The position numbers were made by a program, and so were the translations under genes. The notes beneath the pieces are model-generated. The model was not told the DNA's origin and did no database searches. It saw nothing but the letters and a program-made list of their open reading frames with translations. Below, in pieces: positions 42,778 through 50,618 of a DNA stretch of 64,000 nt. Source of the stretch: Abyssibacter sp036156195 (GTDB taxonomy: Bacteria; Pseudomonadota; Gammaproteobacteria; Nevskiales; OUC007); the NCBI GenBank assembly GCA_036156195.1, contig JAYZUZ010000011.1, positions 310,001-374,000 of the forward strand. Reading direction: 5' to 3'. Position 1 is the stretch's first letter, and every line of letters begins with the position of its first letter.

Positions 42778-43836
42778 ATGAACCCAGTCGCCCACAAGGG
42801 TCGCGGCGCCCTGTCCAATCACGAAAGCCGCTATCGGCAGGCAACCACCCATGCCGAGGACGATGGCTGGTGGCAAGAGGAGGTCGTCGAACGCGTGACC
42901 ACGGTTGTGCAGGCGGACCAGTCCAAATCGGTCATTACGCACAACCAGTCACCGGACGTGCCGTTTGATCAGTCCATCAACCCCTATCGCGGCTGCGAAC
43001 ACGGCTGCATCTACTGTTTCGCGCGGCCCACGCACGCCTATCTCGACCTGTCACCCGGCCTGGATTTCGAATCCCGGCTGTTCTACAAGCCGAGAACGGC
43101 GGAGCTGCTGCGCCAGGAGCTCAGCCACCCGAAGTACGTCTGCAAGCCGATCGGCCTGGGCACGAATACCGACCCCTACCAACCCATCGAAAAGCGATTC
43201 CGGGTCACTCGGCAGATTCTGGAAACACTGCTGGAATGCAGGCACCCGGTCACCATCGTCACCAAGGGCACGCTGATTCTGCGCGACCTGGACCTGCTCG
43301 AGGCACTGGCCGCCCGCAAGCTTGTCCATGTAATGATGAGCGTGCCGACGCTGGATCGCTCGCTGAAGCGCACATTGGAACCTCGCGCGGCCGATCCGGC
43401 CCGGCGTATCCGGGTGATCCAGGCGCTGTCCCGGCGCGGTGTACCCACCGGCGTGCTGGTGGCGCCCGTCATCCCGGCACTCACCGATCACCACATCGAA
43501 TCCGTGCTTGAACGCTGTGCCGAGGCCGGTGCCACCGAGGCGGGCTACGTGCTGCTGCGCCTGCCCCGGGAAGTCGCACCACTGTTCGAGGAGTGGCTCC
43601 GAACCCACCGACCGGATCGTGCTGATCACGTCCTCTCCATCATGCGGCAAATGCACGGCGGAGCGGCTTACGATGCGCGCTACGGACACAGGCAAACCGG
43701 CGCTGGACCGTTCGCGGAACTACTGCGCAAGCGGTTCGAGTTGGCCCGACGCCGGCACGGATTGGATCGTGAGCGGCGCGGACGCCTGGATTGCAGCCAG
43801 TTCCGCCCGCCCGTCGAACAAATGGCGCTCTTCTAG
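42778..43836 (+). CDS. PA0069-family radical SAM protein
   Basis: 352 residues. The iron-sulfur cluster motif is C73-x3-C77-x2-C80 (GCEHGCIYCFARPTHAYL). The N-terminal KGRGALSNHESRY, residues 7-19, is typical of the family and makes ATG 42778 the only plausible start even though no ribosome site is present. Other family segments: GLGTNTDPYQPIEKRF, VTIVTKGTLILRDLDLL and PVIPALTDHHIESVL. Distantly related to spore photoproduct lyase. A LexA box before it points to a DNA-damage response role, but the chemistry is unknown. Confidence 0.95.
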   Translation: MNPVAHKGRGALSNHESRYRQATTHAEDDGWWQEEVVERVTTVVQADQSKSVITHNQSPDVPFDQSINPYRGCEHGCIYCFARPTHAYLDLSPGLDFESRLFYKPRTAELLRQELSHPKYVCKPIGLGTNTDPYQPIEKRFRVTRQILETLLECRHPVTIVTKGTLILRDLDLLEALAARKLVHVMMSVPTLDRSLKRTLEPRAADPARRIRVIQALSRRGVPTGVLVAPVIPALTDHHIESVLERCAEAGATEAGYVLLRLPREVAPLFEEWLRTHRPDRADHVLSIMRQMHGGAAYDARYGHRQTGAGPFAELLRKRFELARRRHGLDRERRGRLDCSQFRPPVEQMALF

Positions 43837-44333
43837 TTGCGGCCGATCAACGCCAGCAGGCGGTACCGGCCCATCCCCACCAGAATTGCCGAGGCAATCC
43901 AGACGCCGACGGCCATGAAGAACAACAGTCCACCGTCAGTCGCGACCTCTCCCTCTCGGACACCGGCCACCTGCTCGTCGCCCACGACGATCCCCAGCGG
44001 GGTGAACAGATGAAAGAAGATGGCACCGGAAATTATGCCCAGTGCCAACAACGCCCCCAGGGCGTTGAGCGTGCGCAGGCCGGGGAGGCACAAGCCGAGC
44101 AGCAGCAGGATGGCGGCCAGCAGTTCCAACGAACCAATGACCTTGGCCGAAAACACGCCCCCCGGTGCAAACAAGCCTTCGACGCCGATGAGGCCGGCCG
44201 CCCAGGCATCCAGGGTGCCAAAGATCAACTGGGTTTCGGGCGCGTCGATGAACTTGAAGAACAGCGACTGGATAAAGACAAACGCGATATAGGTCGACAG
44301 CAGGGCGGGCAAATAGCGCTGTGGCGCGGACAT
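43833..44333 (-). CDS. DoxX-like four-span membrane protein
   Basis: 166 residues with four hydrophobic segments: YIAFVFIQSLFFKFIDA; SLELLAAILLLLGLCLPG; LGALLALGIISGAIFFHLF; and GGLLFFMAVGVWIASAIL. The arrangement and the FKF plus HLFTPLG elements resemble the DoxX family of membrane proteins, whose function is uncertain. Its stop overlaps the 3' end of the radical SAM gene (convergent). No close neighbours are obviously linked. Confidence 0.75.
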   Translation of the reverse strand: MSAPQRYLPALLSTYIAFVFIQSLFFKFIDAPETQLIFGTLDAWAAGLIGVEGLFAPGGVFSAKVIGSLELLAAILLLLGLCLPGLRTLNALGALLALGIISGAIFFHLFTPLGIVVGDEQVAGVREGEVATDGGLLFFMAVGVWIASAILVGMGRYRLLALIGRN

Positions 44334-44388
44334 GGTTGGGCTCCCGTTGGGTGTTCAGTCGCAATCGTGCCAGCCCTTCAAGACCGGG

Positions 44389-44895
44389 TCATGGCGATGG
44401 ATTTGCCGCAGGCTCGACCCTGGGGTCGTGGTAGCAAATGTCGACGATCTCGAACTCGGCCGGCCCCGCAGGCAGCTGGACGAGGACGACATCGTCCACC
44501 GCCTTGCCCCGCACCGCCCGCGCCATCGGCGAATCCGCACTAATCCAGCCCCGGCTGGAATCCACCTCATCGACACCCACGATGCGGTAGGTCCGTTCTT
44601 CCCCGGCCTCATCCGCAACCCGAACCCAGGCACCGAAGAACACCCGGCTCGTGTCATCTGGCTTGCGCTCGACCACCTTGAGCTGGTCCATCCGCTTGGT
44701 CAGGTAGCGCACACGCCGATCAATCTCCCGCAGTTCCTTTTTGCGGTAGATGTATTCGGCATTCTCCGAGCGATCACCCTCGGCGGCCGCAGCCGCCAGT
44801 GCGCGGACAACCGCCGGCCGGCGCGTCCGCCACAAATGGTCGAGTTCACCCCGCAGGGCGGCATGGCCCTGTGGGGTGATGTAGGGGCTGGCCAA
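44389..44895 (-). CDS. greB: Transcription elongation factor GreB
   Basis: 168 residues if started at TTG 44895. That gives (M)ASPYITPQGHAALRGELDHL, which aligns residue by residue with E. coli GreB MKTPLITREGYEKLKQEL. No ATG or GTG is available in frame near that point, and TTG lies 10 bases after the SDR stop. The N-terminal coiled coil with DRSENAEYIYRKKELREID and the C-terminal FKBP-like domain (SADSPMARAVRGKAVDDVV) are complete. GreB rescues backtracked RNA polymerase by stimulating transcript cleavage. The coiled-coil tip acidic residues (DRSEN) are present. Confidence 0.95.
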   Translation of the reverse strand: MASPYITPQGHAALRGELDHLWRTRRPAVVRALAAAAAEGDRSENAEYIYRKKELREIDRRVRYLTKRMDQLKVVERKPDDTSRVFFGAWVRVADEAGEERTYRIVGVDEVDSSRGWISADSPMARAVRGKAVDDVVLVQLPAGPAEFEIVDICYHDPRVEPAANPSP

Positions 44896-44905
44896 GGTTG
44901 TGAGC

Positions 44906-45805
44906 CTAGTGACCCAGCTTGCCGCCCATGGGACCGGGCAGCGATCCGGGTGGTGGCGGTAGGGTATCGGGCACGAAGAAGTCCGGCGCCAGCTCTGTCT
45001 CGTCCGGGTTGACCTGATAACCGGAGAAGTCACGGACACCTGCCTCGTAGAGCACGATGTCATCCATGCAGTGCTGGCCGGTGAACTCGCGCGAGGGCTT
45101 GGTCAGGATGACATGCGCAGCGTCCGACATGATGTCAGGCGTGCGACTCTTGGCCACCAGCTGGTCACCGCCTAGCAGATTGGCCACGGCAGCCGTGGCA
45201 ATCGCGGTACGCGGCCACAACGTGTTGAAAGCAATACCGTCTCGTTTGAACTCTTCCGCCATCGCCATGGCGTAAATGCTCATCGTGTATTTGGCCATGG
45301 AGTAGGCCGGGTGCGGAGCAAACCATTTGGGGCTCATGTCCAGCGGTGGCGACAGGTTCAGCACGTGCGGGTTCTCGGCCTGCTTGAGATGCGGAATGCA
45401 GGCACGGCTCACCACATAGGTGCCGCGACCGTTAATCTGATGCATCAGGTCATAACGCTTCATCGGCGTCTCCAGCGTGCCGGTGAGCATGATGGCGCTG
45501 GCATTGTTCACGCAGATATCGATGCCACCAAAGGTTTCAACCGTCTTGCCCACGGCCGCCTCGACAGCCGCCTCGTCACGGATGTCGCAGACAAGCGGCA
45601 GTGCCTTGCCTCCCGCGGCCTCGATCTCCTCGGCAGCCGAGTGGATTGTGCCCGGCAGTTTGGGATGCGGCTGGTCGGTTTTGGCAGCAATGGCCACGTT
45701 GGCGCCGTCTTTGGCTGCACGCAGCGCGATGGCCAGTCCGATACCGCGCGAGGCGCCGGAAACGAACAAGGTCTTGCCCGCAAGCGAGCCGGTACTCATG
45801 GTCAT
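44906..45805 (-). CDS. HSDL2-like short-chain dehydrogenase
   Basis: 299 residues; AAGGAG lies 10 bases before ATG 45805, and another ATG at 45799 is alternative. The signature ITLFVSGASRGIGLAIALRA is near residue 12, followed by AAKTDQPHPKLPGTIHSAAEE, VNNASAIML and a conserved YSMAKYTMSI (Tyr-x3-Lys). This matches the hydroxysteroid dehydrogenase-like 2 type SDRs, which often lack a defined substrate. The C-terminal end is rich in Pro/Gly. GreB follows by 10 bases. Confidence 0.9.
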   Translation of the reverse strand: MTMSTGSLAGKTLFVSGASRGIGLAIALRAAKDGANVAIAAKTDQPHPKLPGTIHSAAEEIEAAGGKALPLVCDIRDEAAVEAAVGKTVETFGGIDICVNNASAIMLTGTLETPMKRYDLMHQINGRGTYVVSRACIPHLKQAENPHVLNLSPPLDMSPKWFAPHPAYSMAKYTMSIYAMAMAEEFKRDGIAFNTLWPRTAIATAAVANLLGGDQLVAKSRTPDIMSDAAHVILTKPSREFTGQHCMDDIVLYEAGVRDFSGYQVNPDETELAPDFFVPDTLPPPPGSLPGPMGGKLGH

Positions 45806-46046
45806 GGTCGATGTCTCCTTGGAATGTCATGGTGCAATTACTGGCGCAAGGTTAGCGCAGCCCGGTGCTCGGGCACCTACCCGTTCCGGCCAATTCATCA
45901 TTTGCGCCGGCCACATGGTTGAAAACGCGTATCAATGCCCCCAACAGCGCTGCAACGTGCGCTGGCCAAGGGTCGGTGGCATTCGAACCGACCGGCGCTG
46001 ACGGCACGCGTTGGCCATTTCGACAACACACAAGAGTGAGACAGGG

Positions 46047-46961
46047 ATGCTGAATGTTCAGTCGCTGAGCCGGCGCTTTGGTGCGCTGGTTGCGGTCGAT
46101 GACTTGTCGTTCGAGGTCAAACCCGGGGAAGTCCTCGGTTTTCTGGGCCCGAACGGGGCAGGCAAGTCGACCACCATGAAGATGATCACGGGTTTTCTGA
46201 CACCCACGTCAGGCACCGCGAGTATCTGCGGTCACGACATCCAGACCGATCCGGTCGCCGCCAAGCGGGCACTGGGCTATCTGCCCGAGGGCGCTCCGGC
46301 CTACGGTGACATGACCGTGCGCCAGTTCCTGCGCTTCATCGCCAGGATTCGGGAACTGCCAGCCAGCCAGGTCGATCTGCGGATCGACTCGGTGATCGAG
46401 ACCATCCAGCTGCAGACCGTGGTTGACCGGCCCATCGAAGCGCTTTCCAAGGGTTACAAGCGCCGCGTCGGCTTGGCCCAGGCCATCCTGCACGACCCGA
46501 AGGTGCTGATTCTTGATGAACCCACCGACGGCCTGGACCCGAACCAGAAGCACGAGGTCCGCAAGCTGATCCAGTCCATGGCCCAGGACAAGGTCATTGT
46601 GGTCTCGACCCACATACTCGAAGAGGTGCCCGCAGTGTGCAGCCGCGCCGTGCTCATCGCCCGAGGCCGCAAGCTGTTCGACGGCACGCCGGAGGAACTC
46701 AGTGCACGCTCCCGATACCACCATGCCGTGACCCTGCACCTGGAAGCCAGCGAAGAGGCAGCGACCGCACTTCGCAGGCTGGAGGGTGCCGCCGAGGTCG
46801 ACACGGCCCCTGGACGCGTCACCGTGTTTCCCAAGCCCGGGGCCAGCCTGATCGAGCCGGTCAATCGATTGGCACGCGAACAGGGCTGGCAAACCGACTC
46901 CATCTTCCAAGAGCCGGGCCGGCTGGATGACGTCTTCCGCTCACTGACGGAGGCCGCGTAA
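46047..46961 (+). CDS. ABC transporter ATP-binding protein, Gld-type
   Basis: 304 residues from ATG 46047 (MLNVQSLSRRFGAL). Walker A GPNGAGKSTTMKMITG near 37-52; ABC signature LSKGYKRRVGLAQAIL; Walker B VLILDEPTDGLDPNQKHE; then H-loop VVSTHILEEV. The C-terminal accessory portion is of the kind found in ABC-2 exporters. With the two genes after it, this matches GldA-GldF-GldG-like sets seen in many non-gliding bacteria, role unknown. The stop overlaps the permease start by 1 base. Confidence 0.95.
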   Translation: MLNVQSLSRRFGALVAVDDLSFEVKPGEVLGFLGPNGAGKSTTMKMITGFLTPTSGTASICGHDIQTDPVAAKRALGYLPEGAPAYGDMTVRQFLRFIARIRELPASQVDLRIDSVIETIQLQTVVDRPIEALSKGYKRRVGLAQAILHDPKVLILDEPTDGLDPNQKHEVRKLIQSMAQDKVIVVSTHILEEVPAVCSRAVLIARGRKLFDGTPEELSARSRYHHAVTLHLEASEEAATALRRLEGAAEVDTAPGRVTVFPKPGASLIEPVNRLAREQGWQTDSIFQEPGRLDDVFRSLTEAA

Positions 46962-47695
46962 TGAACCACGTCAAAACCCTGTTCCAGCGCGAACTGGCGG
47001 CCTATTTCGCCACCCCGCTCGCCGTGGTCTTCATCGTGATTTACCTGGCGCTGACCGGTGTCTTCACGTTCTACCTCGGCAACTTCTACGAGCGCGGCCA
47101 GGCCGATCTGCAGCCGTTTTTTACTTTCCACCCGTGGCTCTACCTGCTGCTGGTACCGGCGATCGCCATGCGGCTATGGGCCGAAGAGCGCAAGTCGGGC
47201 ACCATCGAGTTGCTGCTCACCCTGCCGGTGACCATGTGGCAGGCGGTGCTCGGAAAATTCCTTGCCGCCTGGGCGTTTCTGGGTATCGCGCTGGCGCTGA
47301 CCTTCCCGATGTGGGTGACGGTGAGCTACCTCGGCGACCCGGATCATGGCGTGATCGTCGCCAGCTACATCGGCAGCTGGCTGATGGCCGGTGCCTATTT
47401 GTCGGTGGGAGCCTGTATTTCGGCGCTGACCAAGAACCAGGTCATCGCCTTCGTGGCCACTCTGGTGGTCTGCCTGCTGTTCACGCTGGCCGGCTTCCCG
47501 CTGGTGTTGGACGCCTTTTCGGGCTGGGCGCCCGTGGCACTGGTCGAGCTGGTGTCCTCGCTGTCCTTCCTGTCGCACTTCCAGGCGATTAGCAAGGGCG
47601 TGCTGGCGGCCAACGATGTCATTTACTTCATTGTCGTCATCGCCGCCTGGCTCGTGGCCGGCGCGATCCTGATCGACCTTAAGAAAGCGGAATAA
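46961..47695 (+). CDS. ABC-2 type permease, GldF-like
   Basis: 244 residues with six predicted spans: LAVVFIVIYLALTGVFTFYL, PWLYLLLVPAIAMRLW, FLAAWAFLGIALALTFPMW, WLMAGAYLSVGACIS, VIAFVATLVVCLLFTLAG and VIYFIVVIAAWLVAGAILI. The RMWAEERKSGTIELLLTLP-like stretch after the second span is the ABC-2 coupling region. It works with the ATPase before it and the GldG-like protein after it. Confidence 0.92.
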   Translation: MNHVKTLFQRELAAYFATPLAVVFIVIYLALTGVFTFYLGNFYERGQADLQPFFTFHPWLYLLLVPAIAMRLWAEERKSGTIELLLTLPVTMWQAVLGKFLAAWAFLGIALALTFPMWVTVSYLGDPDHGVIVASYIGSWLMAGAYLSVGACISALTKNQVIAFVATLVVCLLFTLAGFPLVLDAFSGWAPVALVELVSSLSFLSHFQAISKGVLAANDVIYFIVVIAAWLVAGAILIDLKKAE

Positions 47696-47696
47696 C

Positions 47697-49547
47697 ATGA
47701 ACCAGACCAAGCTCTTCTCACGATGGGGTCTGGCACTGGTGGCCGTGATCGCCCTGGCGATCATCGCACTGGCCAACACACTGCTCGGTGGTGTGCGTGC
47801 CGACCTCACGGAAAACAAGCTCTACACCCTCTCCGATGGCGCTCGAAACATTCTTCGGGAGCTGGACGAGCCCATTAATCTCTATTTCTTCTATTCACGC
47901 GACGCGGCCAGCGATGTGCCGGCCATTAGCACCTACGCCACACGCGTGCGCGAGATGCTCCGCGAGATGGAGGGCATCGGCGGCGATAAAGTCCGACTGA
48001 CCGAGATCAACCCGGAGCCGTTCTCCGAAGCCGAGGACCGGGCCGCCGCGTTCGGGCTCCAGGGGGTTCCGCTCGATGCGGGCGAAACGCTTTATTTTGG
48101 CCTGGCCGGCACCAACTCGGTGGACGAGGTTCAGGTCATCCCGTTCTTCCAACTCAACCAGGAATCCCTGCTGGAGTACGACCTGGCCAAGCTGATCTAT
48201 CAGCTCTCACAGCAGTTCAAGCCCACACTGGGCCTGATCAGCGGGCTGGACATGGGCGGCGGCTTCAACCCGCAGACCATGCAGCCAGGCCGCGAATGGA
48301 TGCTGCTGGACCAGTTGCGCCAGTTCTTCCTGGTCGAAGAGATCGACGCCAGCGCCGACGCACTGCCGGAGGACATCGAATCCCTGATGATCGTGCATCC
48401 CGCCGGGCTGTCCGATGAGCTGCTCTACGCCATCGACCAGTTCGTGCTCGGCGGCGGCGGCACGTTGGTGTTCATCGACCCATTTGCCGAAACCGCAGCA
48501 CAGAGCTCCATGGGCATGGCTGACGATCCCAAGCCCACAGGCTCGGACCTGGCCACCCTGCTCAAGCCTTGGGGTGTGTCCATGGACCCGCAGCAGGTGG
48601 TGGGGGATGGCGCCAATGCACTGGCCATTCAATCGCGCAGCGGGGCGCCGGCCTACCACGTGGGGCTGATTGGCCTCGGCAGCGAGGCACTCAGCCAGGA
48701 CGACGTCATCACACAGGGCCTGGATAGCGTGAACCTGGGCTATGCCGGCGCCCTCGACATTGCCGACAGCGCGGAACTGGAGATCACCCCGCTGATCCAG
48801 AGCAGCACGGAATCGGCGCTCATCCCGGCATTTCGCATCCAGCCCGGCATGGACCCGAATAACCTCCGCCAGGGATTCGCGCCTGACGGCCAGCGCTACA
48901 ACCTGGCAGTCCGTCTGCGCGGCGTAGCGCCGTCGGCCTTTGGTGACCAGCCACCTGCCGGGATCGACACCGACGGCCATCTCAGCCAGTCGGAGGAGCC
49001 CATCAACCTGGTCGTTGTGGCCGACACCGATGTACTGCGCGACAACCTCTGGGTGCAGGTGCAGAACTTCTTCGGCCAGACCATGGCGACGCCCTTTGCC
49101 AGCAATGGGGATCTGGTCGTCAATGCCGTGGACAATCTGCTGGGCTCGTCTGACCTGATCGGCATCCGGGCCCGCGCCAGTTTCTCCCGCCCGTTCGAGG
49201 TGGTGGAGCAGCTCAAGCGCCAGGCGGAAGGACGCTATCTCGAAACTGAACGGGAATTGCAGGCTGCGCTGCGCGACACCGAGCGCAAGATCAGCGAACT
49301 GCAAAGCCAAGGTGGCGAGGGCGATACCTTCATCCTGACACCGGAACAACAGGACGCCATCGAGCAATTCCGCCAGGAGAAGGTCCGCATTCGCCGCCAG
49401 TTGCGTGATGTCCAACATGAGCTGAACAAGGACATCGAACAGCTTGGCACCACGCTGAAGTTCATCAACATCGGTCTGGTTCCCCTGTTACTCGCCCTCG
49501 GAGCGCTGGTCATTGGCTGGCGCCGTGCCCACAGGAGCGCTGCATGA
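47697..49547 (+). CDS. GldG-like ABC-associated substrate protein
   Basis: 616 residues. One N-terminal span (WGLALVAVIALAIIALANTLL) then a large extracytoplasmic domain starting TENKLYTLSDGARNILREL, the GldG/ABC_transp_aux signature. Inside, QFVLGGGGTLVFIDPFAE and QPAGIDTDG are seen. A coiled coil (residues about 500-575, ERKISELQSQ and EKVRIRRQLRDVQHELN) leads to a C-terminal span (FINIGLVPLLLALGALVIGW). The ABC_transp_aux domain is typically encoded beside ABC-2 permeases, and may sense or bind polymeric cargo. It overlaps the next gene by 4 bases. Confidence 0.9.
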   Translation: MNQTKLFSRWGLALVAVIALAIIALANTLLGGVRADLTENKLYTLSDGARNILRELDEPINLYFFYSRDAASDVPAISTYATRVREMLREMEGIGGDKVRLTEINPEPFSEAEDRAAAFGLQGVPLDAGETLYFGLAGTNSVDEVQVIPFFQLNQESLLEYDLAKLIYQLSQQFKPTLGLISGLDMGGGFNPQTMQPGREWMLLDQLRQFFLVEEIDASADALPEDIESLMIVHPAGLSDELLYAIDQFVLGGGGTLVFIDPFAETAAQSSMGMADDPKPTGSDLATLLKPWGVSMDPQQVVGDGANALAIQSRSGAPAYHVGLIGLGSEALSQDDVITQGLDSVNLGYAGALDIADSAELEITPLIQSSTESALIPAFRIQPGMDPNNLRQGFAPDGQRYNLAVRLRGVAPSAFGDQPPAGIDTDGHLSQSEEPINLVVVADTDVLRDNLWVQVQNFFGQTMATPFASNGDLVVNAVDNLLGSSDLIGIRARASFSRPFEVVEQLKRQAEGRYLETERELQAALRDTERKISELQSQGGEGDTFILTPEQQDAIEQFRQEKVRIRRQLRDVQHELNKDIEQLGTTLKFINIGLVPLLLALGALVIGWRRAHRSAA

Positions 49548-50536
49548 AAAAGCCAACGTTTTTGGGTGGCCTGGCACTGGCCGCCCTGCTTGTCCTTGCC
49601 GCGGTCGCGCTGAACGACCGACACCCCGGCGCCGTGGAAGATGGCGCCCGGCTGCTGCCGCAACTGGAGACCACACTCAACGAGGTCACCCGGATTCGTA
49701 TTCAAGGCGCCGGTGATGATCAGGTCACCCTGCTCCGTGAAGAATCCGGCTGGCAGGTGGGTGAGCGCAGCTATCCTGCGGATGTCGGCGATATCCGTGA
49801 GCTGCTCATCAGTCTGTCCGAAGCCACTGTGTTGGAAGAGAAAACCAGCAACCCGGCGCTCTATGAGCGGCTGGGGGTACAGGATTACGGCACGGGTGAG
49901 ACGGACAACAAGCAAATCCTGATCTGGGCCGGCGATGCGCAAATCGCCGGTCTGGTGCTGGGCAAGACCGCCAGCCAACCACGCGGCAGTTACGTTCGGT
50001 TGATCGGCGGCGAAGCCAGTGCGCTGGCGGACCGGGTTCTCGTCGCCAGCGCCGATGCTACGCAGTGGCTGAGCACGGCGTTGATCAACGTCGCCCCGGA
50101 TCAGGTCGAACAGGTGGACGTCACCCCGAGTGACAGCGAGTCCTATCGGCTGCAACGTGACGAAGAGACGCGCGAACTGGTCCTGAACGGCCTCGGCGAA
50201 GCAGAGACCGCCAAAGGCGCCAACATCGCTCGTGTGAGCCGCGTGCTTCAAAACCTGCGGCTTGAGGATGTGCTACCGCCTGACGCCAGTGCGCCAGACA
50301 CCGGCTGGTCCAGTGCCGTGTACGTTTTGAGCGACGGCAGCACCGTTACGGTCGAGGCGATTGAGCAGGACGAGCGCAAACTGGCGCGACTCAACATCGC
50401 CACCAGCGAGACAGCCTCTGATGAGCTGCGGGCGGCCGCTGAGCGAACACGCGACAGGGTCTTCGAGATCCAGGGTTACAAGTACAACGACGTGACGTTG
50501 GCCCGAAGCCTCATGGTTGAGTCCGGCGACGCTTGA
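49544..50536 (+). CDS. DUF4340 domain protein
   Basis: 330 residues: an N-terminal span or signal anchor (LALAALLVLAAVALNDRH), then beta-rich repeats of about 60 residues (VTRIRIQGAGDDQVTLLREE, GWQVGERSYPADVGDIREL, KILIWAGDAQIAGLVLGKT-like segments). The family always accompanies Gld-type ABC operons, as here. It ends the four-gene operon 46047-50536, and a strong terminator lies 31 bases after the stop. Confidence 0.88.
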   Translation: MKKPTFLGGLALAALLVLAAVALNDRHPGAVEDGARLLPQLETTLNEVTRIRIQGAGDDQVTLLREESGWQVGERSYPADVGDIRELLISLSEATVLEEKTSNPALYERLGVQDYGTGETDNKQILIWAGDAQIAGLVLGKTASQPRGSYVRLIGGEASALADRVLVASADATQWLSTALINVAPDQVEQVDVTPSDSESYRLQRDEETRELVLNGLGEAETAKGANIARVSRVLQNLRLEDVLPPDASAPDTGWSSAVYVLSDGSTVTVEAIEQDERKLARLNIATSETASDELRAAAERTRDRVFEIQGYKYNDVTLARSLMVESGDA

Positions 50537-50566
50537 TCCGGATCGGCTCAACCCATCAGCCATCAG

Positions 50567-50599
50567 AAAAGCCGGGGTGGCGAGCCACCCCGGCTTTTT
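50567..50599. terminator. Bidirectional intrinsic terminator
   Basis: AAAAGCCGGGGTGGC and GCCACCCCGGCTTTTT are exact complements around GA, with T-tracts on both strands' outer ends. The physical loop must include some inner pairs. It separates the plus-strand Gld operon from the minus-strand beta-helix gene (stop 50619) and would end both. Confidence 0.92.
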
Positions 50600-50618
50600 A
50601 GTGTCCGCGCGAACCGAT

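Noticed and set aside
45971..45997. tRNA T-loop-like GGTTCGAAT on the minus strand
   Set aside because: Flanking bases do not form the T-stem, and no acceptor, D or anticodon arms are present.
48207..49418. 403-codon frame antisense to the GldG-like gene
   Set aside because: Same mirror effect. The plus-strand gene has clear family features throughout.
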